A stretch of 64,000 nucleotides of DNA, taken from Streptomyces niveus. GTDB lineage: Bacteria; Actinomycetota; Actinomycetes; Streptomycetales; Streptomycetaceae. Of the stretch, positions 25,003-33,969 are shown piece by piece. Below the pieces are notes generated by a model. That model was given only the letters and a program-made list of their open reading frames with translations, was not told the DNA's origin and did not search any database. Position 1 is the stretch's first letter. Each line of letters opens with the position of its first letter. Made by a program: the position numbers and the translations under genes. The stretch is from positions 7,121,001 to 7,185,000 of the forward strand of contig NZ_CP018047.1 in assembly GCF_002009175.1 (NCBI RefSeq). Direction: 5' to 3'.

Positions 25003-26235
25003 ATGGCCGAGTTCACGTTCGAACTCAACGACGACCAGAAGCAGGTACGTGACTGGCTCCACGGTTTCGCGGCCGACGTCATCCGCCCGGCGGCGGCCGA
25101 GTGGGACGAGCGGGAGGAGACCCCGTGGCCCGTCATCCAGGAAGCCGCCAAGGTCGGCGTCTACTCCCTCGACTTCTACGCACAGCAGTACTTCGACCCC
25201 ACGGGCCTCTCCATCCCCATGGTGATGGAGGAACTGTTCTGGGGTGACGCGGGCATCGGCCTGTCGATCGTCGGCACCGGACTCGCCGCGGTCGGCGTCC
25301 TCGCCAACGGCACCGAAGAACAGATAGGCACCTGGATCCCGCAGATGTACGGCGACGCGGACGACGTGAAGGTCGCCGCGTTCTGCTCGTCCGAACCCGA
25401 CGCCGGATCGGACGTCGCCGCGATGCGCACCCGCGCGGTCTACGACGAGGCCAAGGACGAGTGGGTGCTGAACGGCACCAAGACCTGGGCGACCAACGGC
25501 GGTATCGCCAACGTGCACGTCGTGGTCGCCGTCGTGGACCCCGCGGCCGGCTCCAAGGGGCACGCCTCCTTCATCGTCCCGCCCGGCACGCCCGGTCTCT
25601 CCCAGGGGCAGAAGTTCAAGAAGCACGGCATCCGGGCCTCCCACACCGCCGAGGTGGTCCTGGAGGACGTCCGCGTCCCCGGCCACTGTCTGCTCGGCGG
25701 CAAGGAGAAGCTGGACGAGAGGCTGGCCCGCGCCCGCGAGGCGAAGGCCAACGGGGTCGGCGGCGAGCGCGTGAAGAACGCGGCCATGGCCACCTTCGAG
25801 GCGTCGCGCCCCGCCGTCGGCGCGATGGCCGTGGGGACGGCCCGCGCCGCGTACGAGGTGGCGCTCGACTACGCCAGGACGCGCAGCCAGTTCGGCCGCC
25901 CCATCATCGACAACCAGGGCATCGCCTTCCAGCTCGTCGACATGCGCACCCGCATCGACGCGGCCCGGCTGCTCGTCTGGCGCGCCTCCTGGATGGCGGC
26001 CACGGGCAAGCCCTTCACCGCGGCCGAGGGCTCCATGTCGAAGCTCTACGCGAGCGAGACGGCAAAGGAGGTCACCGCGCAGGCGGTGCAGATCCTCGGC
26101 GGAAACGGCTTCACACGGGAGTACCCGGTGGAGCGGATGCACCGCGACAGCGCGATCTACACGATCTTCGAGGGCACGAGCGAGATCCAGCGCCTGGTGA
26201 TCGCCCGCACGCTGTCCGGCATGCCGATCAGGTAG
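25003..26235 (+). CDS. Acyl-CoA dehydrogenase
   Basis: The 410-aa flavoenzyme catalyses the first dehydrogenation of acyl-CoA beta-oxidation or branched-chain catabolism. It shows the FAD/acyl-CoA signatures AAFCSSEPDAGSDVAAMRT and QILGGNGFTREYPVERMHRD, and the catalytic Glu in YTIFEGTSEIQRLVIART. The ATG at 25003 has GGAGG 5 nt upstream; a GTG 15 nt earlier is within that site. The TetR regulator is divergent. Chain-length preference cannot be told. Confidence 0.95.
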   Translation: MAEFTFELNDDQKQVRDWLHGFAADVIRPAAAEWDEREETPWPVIQEAAKVGVYSLDFYAQQYFDPTGLSIPMVMEELFWGDAGIGLSIVGTGLAAVGVLANGTEEQIGTWIPQMYGDADDVKVAAFCSSEPDAGSDVAAMRTRAVYDEAKDEWVLNGTKTWATNGGIANVHVVVAVVDPAAGSKGHASFIVPPGTPGLSQGQKFKKHGIRASHTAEVVLEDVRVPGHCLLGGKEKLDERLARAREAKANGVGGERVKNAAMATFEASRPAVGAMAVGTARAAYEVALDYARTRSQFGRPIIDNQGIAFQLVDMRTRIDAARLLVWRASWMAATGKPFTAAEGSMSKLYASETAKEVTAQAVQILGGNGFTREYPVERMHRDSAIYTIFEGTSEIQRLVIARTLSGMPIR

Positions 26236-26245
26236 GGCCCGCGCC

Positions 26246-26285
26246 GGCCGCCGGACGCGCCGCGAGCGCGGGCCGTCCGGCGGCC
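26246..26285. terminator. Hairpin between convergent genes
   Basis: GGCCGCCGGACG and CGTCCGGCGGCC form a perfect 12-bp stem with a 16-nt loop, between the acyl-CoA dehydrogenase and excalibur genes. Confidence 0.75.
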
Positions 26286-26298
26286 GAGGGCATCGGTG

Positions 26299-26817
26299 TC
26301 ACTCGCAGCCCACGCCGTCCCCGTCGCGGTCCAGGTGCGAGCCGTAGCCCGGGTCGCCCGAGCGGATCGGGTCCGCGCCCGCCGCGCGGACGGCCGTGCA
26401 GTTGGCGTAGTACGTCGAGCCGCCTCCCGAGCCCCCGGTGTCCGACCCGCCCGAGCCACCCGAGCCACCCGATCCGCCGTTGTCGCCGGCGGCGGGTGCG
26501 ACCGTGACGCGCACGGTCTTCGTCTTGGTGACGGTCGGCGCGGGCTCGGGCGTGGCCGTCACCGTCTCGGTCACCGCCGGTTCGGGCGAGGCGGTCACCG
26601 TCTCGGTCACCGTCGCCGCCGGAGCGGGCTTCGCGTCGGCCGCGTTCCTCGTCCCCGCCGTGTCGTCCGCCGCGCCGAACCCGACGCCCAGGAAGAACAG
26701 CACCGCCAGCAGCGGCAGCAGCACCCGCTTCTGTGTCCACTTCGGGCGGCCCGGCGGCGGCGCCGGCGGCCCGACGTACGGGTTCGGACCGGGCGCGCCA
26801 GGTGGCGAAAAGCTCAT
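26299..26817 (-). CDS. Membrane-anchored excalibur-domain protein
   Basis: The 172-aa protein has a Pro-rich cytosolic N-terminus and a single transmembrane helix (VLLPLLAVLFFLGVGFG, about residues 32-48). An Ala/Thr/Glu/Pro linker (TVTETVTA repeats) follows, then a Gly/Ser spacer, and an excalibur calcium-binding-like domain at the C-terminus. That domain begins YYANCTAVRAAGADPI and ends in DRDGDGVGCE. Excalibur domains are extracellular and often fused to nucleases; here no catalytic domain is attached. Function unknown. Confidence 0.88.
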   Translation of the reverse strand: MSFSPPGAPGPNPYVGPPAPPPGRPKWTQKRVLLPLLAVLFFLGVGFGAADDTAGTRNAADAKPAPAATVTETVTASPEPAVTETVTATPEPAPTVTKTKTVRVTVAPAAGDNGGSGGSGGSGGSDTGGSGGGSTYYANCTAVRAAGADPIRSGDPGYGSHLDRDGDGVGCE

Positions 26818-26960
26818 GTGTCCCCCAAGGACCGCTTCGTCGGGGCATGACCGTAGCCGCGCGACTTGCCCCGTTGTACGCAGGCCGCTCCGGTTGTGTC
26901 GAAACCGTGATGAAGGCGTGGATATGTGGTGGATGCACCTGTGAGAGGTCCGGACACGCC

Positions 26961-26993
26961 GATGCCCGGCCCCACTGCCACGGGCCGGGCATC
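26961..26993 (-). terminator. Terminator after the glutathione peroxidase gene
   Basis: GATGCCCGGCCC and GGGCCGGGCATC form a perfect 12-bp stem with a 9-nt loop, 18 nt past the peroxidase stop. Confidence 0.85.
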
Positions 26994-27010
26994 GTTCTCA
27001 AGAGCACACG

Positions 27011-27499
27011 CTACGCGGGCAGTTGCGCCTCGATCGCCGCGATGACCTCGGGGGCCTCCGGATCCGTCCGGGGCCGGATACGGTCCACGACCTCGCCGTC
27101 GGGGGAGATCAGGAACTTCTCGAAGTTCCACTGCACATCGCCGGCCTCGCCCGCGGCGTCCGCCCGCGCGGTCAGCGCCGTGTACAGCGGATGCCGGTTC
27201 TCGCCGTTGACCTCGGACTTCTCCAGCAGCGGGAAACTCACGCCGTACGTCGTCGAGCAGAACGTCTCGATCTCCTCGGCGCTACCCGGCTCCTGGCCCG
27301 CGAACTGGTTGCAGGGCACACCGACGACCGTGAGACCGCGGTCGCCGTACGTCTGCTGGAGCCGCTCCAGGCCCTCGTACTGCGGGGTGAGGCCGCACTT
27401 CGACGCGACGTTCACCACCAGCACCGCCCGGCCCTTGTACGCGGCCAGGGACGTGGGCTCACCGGTGAGGGTGCGCAGCGGGATGTCGTACAGAGTCAT
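27011..27499 (-). CDS. Glutathione peroxidase family protein
   Basis: This 162-aa thiol peroxidase has the catalytic tetrad of the family: Cys in NVASKCGLTPQYEGLE, Gln in GVPCNQFAGQEPG, and Trp/Asn in VQWNFEKFLI. The second Cys in PCNQF could act as a resolving residue. Actinomycetes lack glutathione, so thioredoxin or mycothiol systems are the likely reductants. The ATG at 27499 begins MTLYDIPLRTLTGEP, the usual family start; an in-frame extension overlaps the upstream thioesterase gene. Confidence 0.93.
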   Translation of the reverse strand: MTLYDIPLRTLTGEPTSLAAYKGRAVLVVNVASKCGLTPQYEGLERLQQTYGDRGLTVVGVPCNQFAGQEPGSAEEIETFCSTTYGVSFPLLEKSEVNGENRHPLYTALTARADAAGEAGDVQWNFEKFLISPDGEVVDRIRPRTDPEAPEVIAAIEAQLPA

Positions 27500-27549
27500 C
27501 AAGGTCTCCTCGGAGCAGTCGGTCCCGTTATCCCGTCCATTGTCGCGCT

Positions 27550-28422
27550 TCACCCGCCGAGCTTGCGGAACAGCCCCTCCTGGACGACCGAGACCAGCAG
27601 CCGGCCCGAGCGGTCGTAGATACGGCCCCGGGCCAGCCCCCGCCCGCCTGTCGCGATCGGCGACTCCTGGTCGTACAGGAACCACTCGTCCGCGCGGAAC
27701 GGCCGGTGGAACCACATCGCGTGGTCCAGCGACGCCATGTCGTACCCGCGCGGGCCCCACAGGGGCTCGACCGGAATGCGGACCGCGTCCAGCAGCGTCA
27801 TGTCACTCGCGTACGTCAGCGCGCAGGTGTGCACCAGCGGGTCGTCGCCCAGCGGACCCACCGCGCGCATCCACACCGCGCTGCGCGGATCGGCGCCCTC
27901 GATCTCCTTCGCCGTCCAGCGCAGCCGGTCCGCGTAGCGGATGTCGAACGGCTGACGGCGCGCCATCCGCTCGAACGCCTCCGGCAGCCCGCCCAGATGC
28001 GCACGCACCTCGTCGGCCACCGTCGGCAGCGACTCGGGGTCCGGGAAGTCCTGACGCGGCGGCAGCTGATGCTCGAAGCCGCCCTCCTCCGCGTGGTGGA
28101 AGGACGCCGTCAGATTGAAGATCGTCCGGCCCTCCTGCACCGCCGTGACCCGGCGGGTGGTGAACGACCGGCCGTCCCGCACCCGCTCGACCTGGTAGAC
28201 GATCGGCACGCCGGGCGTGCCGGGGCGCAGGAAGTACGCGTGCAGGGAGTTGACCGGGCGGTCGCCCTCCGTGGTGCGCCCGGCCGCCACGAGCGCCTGG
28301 CCGGCGACCTGGCCGCCGAAGACCCGTTGCAGCGACTCGTGCGGGCTGCGGCCGCGGAAGATGTTGACCTCGATCCGCTCCAGATCGAGCAGATCGACCA
28401 GCCGCTCGGCGGGATTCGTCAT
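27550..28422 (-). CDS. tesB: Acyl-CoA thioesterase II
   Basis: The 290-aa double hot-dog thioesterase hydrolyses acyl-CoA esters. It opens with LLDLERIEVNIFRGRSPHES. The segment GGQVAGQALVAAGRTT and the catalytic-region residues in SLDHAMWFHRPFRADEWFLYDQES match TesB. GRGLARGRIYDRSGRLLVSV is near the end. It is 50 nt upstream of the peroxidase gene on the same strand and 84 nt downstream of the helicase, so partial cotranscription is possible. Confidence 0.93.
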   Translation of the reverse strand: MTNPAERLVDLLDLERIEVNIFRGRSPHESLQRVFGGQVAGQALVAAGRTTEGDRPVNSLHAYFLRPGTPGVPIVYQVERVRDGRSFTTRRVTAVQEGRTIFNLTASFHHAEEGGFEHQLPPRQDFPDPESLPTVADEVRAHLGGLPEAFERMARRQPFDIRYADRLRWTAKEIEGADPRSAVWMRAVGPLGDDPLVHTCALTYASDMTLLDAVRIPVEPLWGPRGYDMASLDHAMWFHRPFRADEWFLYDQESPIATGGRGLARGRIYDRSGRLLVSVVQEGLFRKLGG

Positions 28423-28506
28423 CGTGTCTGTTCTCCACAGTTCTCAGGAGGTCTCGGGAGTTCTCAGGTGTGGGTGGTCCGGCGCGCCGGTTCTCGGACG
28501 CCTCTG

Positions 28507-31029
28507 TCAGACGCCGGAGAGCTGGCCCACGGAGGTGACACGGACCACGGCCCGGCCCTCCTCGTCGGACGCGGCGAGGTCGACCTCCGCGCTGATGCCC
28601 CAGTCGTGGTCGCCGTTCGGATCGGCGAACGACTGCCTCACCCGCCACAGGCCGTGGTCCGGGTCCTCCTCGATGCCGAGCAGCTTCGGCCCGCGTGCGT
28701 CGGGACCCGTGCCCAACTCCTCGTACTCGTCCCAGTACCCGTCCATCGCCTCGCCCCAGGCGTCCGCGTCCCAGCCCGAATCGGCGTCCATCTCGCCCAG
28801 TTCGTTCACCTTGTCGAGCGCCGCCAGCTCGACCCTGCGGAACATCGCGTTGCGCACCAGCACCCGGAAGGCGCGGCCGTTGGCGGTGACCGGCTTGACC
28901 TGGTCGGCCTTCTCCTGCGCCTGTTCGGCGGTCTCCACCTCGGGGTTGGCCAACTGCTCCCACTCGTCGAGGAGGCTGGAGTCGACCTGCCGCACCATCT
29001 CGCCGAGCCAGGCGATCAGGTCCTCCAGGTCCTCCGACTTGAGGTCGTCGGGGATGGTGTGCTCGAACGCCTTGTACGCGCTCGCCAGGTAGCGCAGCAC
29101 GATGCCCTCGGTGCGGGCCAGCTCGTAGTGGGAGGTGAACTCCGTGAAGGTCATGGCCCGTTCGTACATGTCACGGATGACGGACTTCGGCGACACCGGG
29201 TGGTCGCCGACCCACGGATGGCTGGTGCGGTAGACCTCGTACGCGTGCCACAGCAGCTCTTCCAGCGGCTTCGGATACGTGAACTCCTGGAGCCGCTCCA
29301 TCCGTTCCTCGTACTCGACACCGTCGGCCTTCATCTGGCCGATCGCCTCGCCGCGCGCCTTGTTCTGCTGCGCGGCGAGGATCTGCCGGGGATCGTCCAG
29401 CGTGGACTCGACGACGGAGACCATGTCCAGCGCGTACGAGGGCGAGCCCGGCTCCAGCAGTTCGAAAGCGGCCAGCGCGAAGGTCGACAGCGGCTGGTTG
29501 AGCGCGAAGTTCTGCTGGAGGTCGACGGTGAGCCGGATGATGCGGCCCTCGGCGTCCGGGGTCTCGAGGCGCTCCACCACGCCGCCGTCCAGCAGCGACC
29601 GGTAGATCGCGATCGCGCGCCGGATGTGCCGCAACTGCTGCTTGCGCGGCTCGTGGTTGTCCTCCAGGAGATGGCGCATCGCGTCGAAGGCGTTGCCGGG
29701 CCGCGCGATGACGGACAGCAGCATCGTGTGGGTGACCCGGAAGCGGGAGGTCAGCGGCTCCGGATCGGAGGTGATGAGCTTGTCGAACGACGTCTCCGAC
29801 CAGGCGACGAAGCCCTCGGGGGCCTTCTTGCGGACCACCTTGCGGCGCTTCTTCGGGTCGTCGCCCGCCTTGGCGAGCGCCTTCTCGTTCTCCACGACAT
29901 GCTCGGGCGCCTGCGCGACGACGAAGCCCGCCGTGTCGAAACCGGCCCGGCCCGCCCGGCCCGCGATCTGGTGGAACTCGCGGGCGCGCAGCGTGCGCAC
30001 CCGCGTGCCGTCGTACTTGGTCAGAGCCGTGAACAGCACCGTACGGATGGGCACGTTGACACCGACACCGAGCGTGTCCGTACCGCAGATCACCTTCAAC
30101 AGACCGGCCTGCGCGAGCTTTTCGACGAGACGGCGGTACTTCGGCAGCATTCCCGCGTGGTGCACCCCGATGCCGTGCCGTACGTAACGGGAGAGATTGC
30201 GGCCGAACTTGGTGGTGAAGCGGAAGTTGCCGATCAGATCGGCGATCCGGTCCTTCTCCTCGCGCGTGCACATGTTGATGCTCATCAGCGACTGCGCGCG
30301 CTCGACGGCCGCCGCCTGCGTGAAGTGCACGATGTAGACCGGCGCCTGACGGGTCTCCAGCAGTTCGGTCAGCGTCTCGGTGATCGGGGTGAGCCGGTAC
30401 TCGTAACTCAGCGGCACCGGTCGCGTCGCCGAGCGGACGACCGAGGTGGGGCGGCCGGTCCGGCGGGTCAGGTCCTCCTCGAACCGCGACATGTCGCCGA
30501 GCGTCGCCGACATCAGGACGAACTGTGCCTGCGGCAGCTCCAGAATGGGGATCTGCCAGGCCCAGCCGCGGTCCGGCTCCGCGTAGAAGTGGAACTCGTC
30601 CATCACGACCTGGCCGATGTCGGCGTGCTTGCCGTCGCGCAGCGCGATCGAGGCCAGCACCTCCGCCGTGCAGCAGATGACCGGCGCATCGGCGTTCACG
30701 GACGCGTCGCCCGTCAGCATGCCGACGTTCTCCGTACCGAAGAGCTTGCACAGGTCGAAGAACTTCTCCGACACCAGCGCTTTGATCGGCGCCGTGTAGA
30801 ACGTGACCTTGTCCTGGGCCAGCGCCGTGAAGTGCGCACCCGCAGCGATCAGGCTCTTCCCGGAGCCGGTGGGGGTGGAGACGATCACATTGGCCCCGGA
30901 GACCACCTCGATCAGCGCCTCCTCCTGAGCCGGATAGAGCGTGATCCCCTCGCCCTCGGCCCATGAGGAGAAGGCCTCGAAGAGGGCATCGGGGTCGGCA
31001 TCCGGCGGCAGCTGATCAATAAGGGTCAC
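28507..31029 (-). CDS. DEAD/DEAH-box RNA helicase with DUF3516 domain
   Basis: This 840-aa superfamily 2 helicase has Walker A STPTGSGKSLIA, a DEFH variant of the Walker B box (MDEFHFY), motif III SATLGD, and motif VI QIAGRAGRAGFDT. The C-terminal half is DUF3516, typical of actinobacterial Ski2-like helicases. The likely role is RNA unwinding or processing; this is family knowledge only. The GTG start begins VTLIDQLPPDADPDALF. A longer form from 31089 adds 20 residues without a clear ribosome site. Confidence 0.9.
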   Translation of the reverse strand: MTLIDQLPPDADPDALFEAFSSWAEGEGITLYPAQEEALIEVVSGANVIVSTPTGSGKSLIAAGAHFTALAQDKVTFYTAPIKALVSEKFFDLCKLFGTENVGMLTGDASVNADAPVICCTAEVLASIALRDGKHADIGQVVMDEFHFYAEPDRGWAWQIPILELPQAQFVLMSATLGDMSRFEEDLTRRTGRPTSVVRSATRPVPLSYEYRLTPITETLTELLETRQAPVYIVHFTQAAAVERAQSLMSINMCTREEKDRIADLIGNFRFTTKFGRNLSRYVRHGIGVHHAGMLPKYRRLVEKLAQAGLLKVICGTDTLGVGVNVPIRTVLFTALTKYDGTRVRTLRAREFHQIAGRAGRAGFDTAGFVVAQAPEHVVENEKALAKAGDDPKKRRKVVRKKAPEGFVAWSETSFDKLITSDPEPLTSRFRVTHTMLLSVIARPGNAFDAMRHLLEDNHEPRKQQLRHIRRAIAIYRSLLDGGVVERLETPDAEGRIIRLTVDLQQNFALNQPLSTFALAAFELLEPGSPSYALDMVSVVESTLDDPRQILAAQQNKARGEAIGQMKADGVEYEERMERLQEFTYPKPLEELLWHAYEVYRTSHPWVGDHPVSPKSVIRDMYERAMTFTEFTSHYELARTEGIVLRYLASAYKAFEHTIPDDLKSEDLEDLIAWLGEMVRQVDSSLLDEWEQLANPEVETAEQAQEKADQVKPVTANGRAFRVLVRNAMFRRVELAALDKVNELGEMDADSGWDADAWGEAMDGYWDEYEELGTGPDARGPKLLGIEEDPDHGLWRVRQSFADPNGDHDWGISAEVDLAASDEEGRAVVRVTSVGQLSGV

Positions 31030-31197
31030 ACCCCCATCTTGCCTGCCTCGCGCCCCGAAGAGGGAACCGGACGACCGGGCGAAGATCACTACGGGTACGC
31101 TGCCCTGTCAACTGGGCCTTGCCGCAACGGCGGTGGGCCCTTCCGTACACACCACCACAGCGACGACGGGGCGGGGATCGACCATGCGGGGACGACC

Positions 31198-31989
31198 ATG
31201 ATGGGACCGGCGCACTCGCTGTCGGGCGCGGCGGCCTGGCTGGGGGTGGGAGCCGCGGCGGCCGCGGCCGACCGCGAGATGCCCTGGCCGGTGCTGGTGG
31301 TCGGCGCGCTGATATGCGCGGGGGCGGCGCTCGCCCCCGACCTGGACCACAAGTCGGCGACCATCTCGCGCGCCTTCGGACCGGTGTCCAAGGCGCTCTG
31401 CGAGATTGTCGACAAGCTGTCGTTCGCGGTCTACAAAGCGACGAAGAAACCCGGGGACGCCCGCAGGACCGGCGGGCACCGCACGCTCACCCACACCTGG
31501 CTCTGGGCCGTCATGATCGGCGGCGGCGCCTCGGCGCTCGCGGTACTCGGAGGCCGCTGGGCGGTGCTCGCCCTGCTCTTCATCCATATGGTGCTCGCCG
31601 TCGAAGGACTGCTGTGGCGGGCGGCGCGGGTGTCGAGCGACGTGCTCGTGTGGCTGCTCGGCGCGACGAGCGCGTGGATCCTGGCCGGCGTACTGGACAA
31701 GCCCGGCAACGGCTCGGACTGGCTCTTCACCGCACCCGGCCAGGAGTACCTGTGGCTGGGGCTGCCGATCCTCCTGGGCGCGCTCGTGCACGACATCGGC
31801 GACGCGCTGACGGTGTCGGGCTGCCCGATCCTGTGGCCGATCCCGGTGGGCCGCAAGCGCTGGTATCCGATCGGACCGCCGAAGGCGATCCGGTTCAGGG
31901 CCGGGAGCTGGGTGGAGATGAAGGTGCTGATGCCGGTGTTCATGCTGCTCGGCGGGGTGGGCGGCGCGGCGGCGCTGAACGTGATCTGA
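31198..31989 (+). CDS. YdjM-like membrane-bound metal-dependent hydrolase family protein
   Basis: The 263-aa membrane protein has the DUF457/YdjM pattern: GPAHSLSGAAAW at the start, ALAPDLDHKSATI, and the HRTLTHTWLWAV block, all with the His/Asp residues that suggest metal binding. About five hydrophobic helices follow. A second His/Asp group lies in LVHDIGDALTVSGCPILWP. Activity of the family is not established. Two in-frame ATGs (31198, 31201) stand together; the ribosome site is weak. An upstream frame from 31039 lacks hydrophobic or conserved features. Confidence 0.82.
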   Translation: MMGPAHSLSGAAAWLGVGAAAAAADREMPWPVLVVGALICAGAALAPDLDHKSATISRAFGPVSKALCEIVDKLSFAVYKATKKPGDARRTGGHRTLTHTWLWAVMIGGGASALAVLGGRWAVLALLFIHMVLAVEGLLWRAARVSSDVLVWLLGATSAWILAGVLDKPGNGSDWLFTAPGQEYLWLGLPILLGALVHDIGDALTVSGCPILWPIPVGRKRWYPIGPPKAIRFRAGSWVEMKVLMPVFMLLGGVGGAAALNVI

Positions 31990-32100
31990 CCCGCCCGTAC
32001 GGGACCAGTGTTCCCGGGCCGCCGGGGCGGGGGCGCGCACGCCACCCACCCCGGCGCCCGGACCGCGTACGGGCGAGCCCCCCGCGCCCGCCCGGCCGCG

Positions 32101-32180
32101 CTCTCGCGGAGCCCCGGCTCTCGTCGGACCCCGACGATCCGCTCTCGTGGAGCCCCGGCTCTCGTCGGACCGCGACGATC
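32101..32180. repeat. Two 39-bp direct repeats with 41-bp period
   Basis: Copies at 32101-32139 and 32142-32180 differ at only two positions. Each holds GAGCCCCGGCTC and CGTCGGACC(C/G)CGACG, both able to fold. The second copy ends on the stop codon of the adjacent ABC gene, so this looks like a duplicated terminator-like unit. Confidence 0.8.
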
Positions 32181-33969
32181 AGCCGTGCCAGGAGCGCCAC
32201 AGCGCCGCGTACGCGCCGTCCGCCGCCACCAGTTCGTCGTGGCTGCCCAGCTCGCTGATCCGGCCGTCCTCGACCACGGCGATCACGTCCGCGTCGTGCG
32301 CTGTGTGCAGCCGGTGCGCGATGGCCACGACCGTACGACCGTCCAGCACCTTCGCCAGCGACCGCTCCAGATGGCGGGCCGCGCGCGGGTCGAGCAGCGA
32401 CGTCGCCTCGTCCAGGACCAGCGTGTGCGGGTCGGCCAGCACCAGCCTCGCCAGGGCGATCTGCTGCGCCTGCGCCGGCGTCAGCGCCGTGGCGCCGGAG
32501 CCGACCTCGGTGTCCAGCCCGTCGTCGAGCGCGCGGGCCCAGCCGTCCGCGTCGACCGCGCCGAGCGCCGCCCACAGCTCCGCGTCCGCCGCGTCCGCGC
32601 GGGCGAGCCGCAGGTTGTCACGCATCGAGCCCACGAAGACATGGTGCTCCTGGTTGACCAGGGCGACATGGCCGCGCACCCGCTCCGCGGGCATCCGCGA
32701 CAGCTCGGCTTCGCCGAGTGCGATCCGGCCCGTTCGCGGCGCGTAGATCCCGGCGAGCAGCCGCCCCAGCGTGGACTTGCCCGCGCCGGAAGGACCCACC
32801 AGCGCCACCCGGGTGCCCGGGGCCACGTGCAGCGTCACCTCGTGGAGTACGTCGACACCCTCGCGGTAGCCGAAGTTGACCCGGTCGGCGCTGACGTCCC
32901 GCCCGTGCGGCACGACGTTCTCGTCACCGTCGTCCGGCTCGATATCGCGTACGCCGACGAGCCGGGCGAGGGACACCTGCGCCACCTGGAGCTCGTCGTA
33001 CCAGCGCAGGATGAGACCGACCGGATCGACCAGCATCTGCGCGAGCAGCGCGCCGGTCGTCAGCTGTCCCACCGTGATCCAGCCCTGGAGCACGAAGAAA
33101 CCACCACCCACCAGCGTCGCCAGGAAGATCGTGACGTGGGTGATGTTGATGACGGGGAAGAGCACCGACCGCAGCCAGAGGTTGTACCACTCCCACGCGG
33201 TCCACTCCTTGATACGCCGGTCCGACAGCGCCACCCGGCGGCGGCCGAGACGGTGCGCCTCGACGGTCCGCCCGGCGTCGATCGTCTCGGCGAGCACCGC
33301 GGCGACCGCCGCGTACCCGGCCGCCTCCGACCGGTACGCCGACGGAGCCCGCCTGAAGTACCAGCGGCAGCCGGCGATCAGCAGCGGCAGCGCCACCACG
33401 ACCGCCAGCGCCAGCGGTGGCGCCGTGACAACCAGCGCGCCGATCAGCAGGCCCGCCCACACGACGCCGATCGCCAGCTGCGGCACGGCTTCGCGCATCG
33501 CGTTGGCCAGCCGGTCGATGTCGGTGGTGATCCGGGACAGCAGATCGCCCGTGCCGGCCCGCTCCAGGACGCCGGGCGGCAGCCGTACCGACCGCACGAG
33601 GAAGTCCTCGCGCAGGTCGGCCAGCATCTCCTCACCGAGCATCGCGGCGCGCAGCCGCATCATCCGGGTGAAGAGCGTCTGGAGGATCAGCGCGCCGGCG
33701 AAAATGGCGGCCGTGCGCTCCAGATGGAGCTCCTGGGCGCCCTTGGCGCCCTCGGACAGGTCCTCGACAACCCCGCCGAGGAGATACGGCCCCGTCATGG
33801 AGGCGATCACCGCGACCGCGTTGACGGCGATGAGCAGGACGAACGACTTGCGGTGCCGCCGCAGCAGCTCCAGGACGTAGTTCCGTACGGTCGCCGGGCG
33901 GGCGACGGGCAGGGTCGTGGCCGACTCCGGTGCCGCCGGGTCGTACTCCGGTGGTGCCACGCCGATCAT
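32179..33969 (-). CDS. ABC exporter half-transporter with degenerate signature motif
   Basis: The 596-aa protein fuses six membrane helices to an ATPase domain. Walker A is intact (VALVGPSGAGKSTLGRL, near residue 385), as are Walker B with catalytic Glu (TLVLDEATSLLD) and the H-loop (VAIAHRLHT). The signature that should read LSGGQ is instead LTPAQAQ. Its partner gene, overlapping by 4 nt, has the reciprocal defects, so the two form a heterodimeric exporter with one working ATP site. The substrate is unknown; drug or lipid export is typical of the family. Confidence 0.93.
   Translation of the reverse strand: MIGVAPPEYDPAAPESATTLPVARPATVRNYVLELLRRHRKSFVLLIAVNAVAVIASMTGPYLLGGVVEDLSEGAKGAQELHLERTAAIFAGALILQTLFTRMMRLRAAMLGEEMLADLREDFLVRSVRLPPGVLERAGTGDLLSRITTDIDRLANAMREAVPQLAIGVVWAGLLIGALVVTAPPLALAVVVALPLLIAGCRWYFRRAPSAYRSEAAGYAAVAAVLAETIDAGRTVEAHRLGRRRVALSDRRIKEWTAWEWYNLWLRSVLFPVINITHVTIFLATLVGGGFFVLQGWITVGQLTTGALLAQMLVDPVGLILRWYDELQVAQVSLARLVGVRDIEPDDGDENVVPHGRDVSADRVNFGYREGVDVLHEVTLHVAPGTRVALVGPSGAGKSTLGRLLAGIYAPRTGRIALGEAELSRMPAERVRGHVALVNQEHHVFVGSMRDNLRLARADAADAELWAALGAVDADGWARALDDGLDTEVGSGATALTPAQAQQIALARLVLADPHTLVLDEATSLLDPRAARHLERSLAKVLDGRTVVAIAHRLHTAHDADVIAVVEDGRISELGSHDELVAADGAYAALWRSWHG

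Noticed and set aside
27706..30966. A continuous 1086-codon plus-strand frame
   Set aside because: Antisense shadow of tesB and the DUF3516 helicase; composition is Val/Arg/Leu-biased with no recognisable motif.
32101..32180. Attachment site or transposon end for the 39-bp repeats
   Set aside because: No integrase, transposase or tRNA is nearby, and the copies are adjacent rather than flanking anything.
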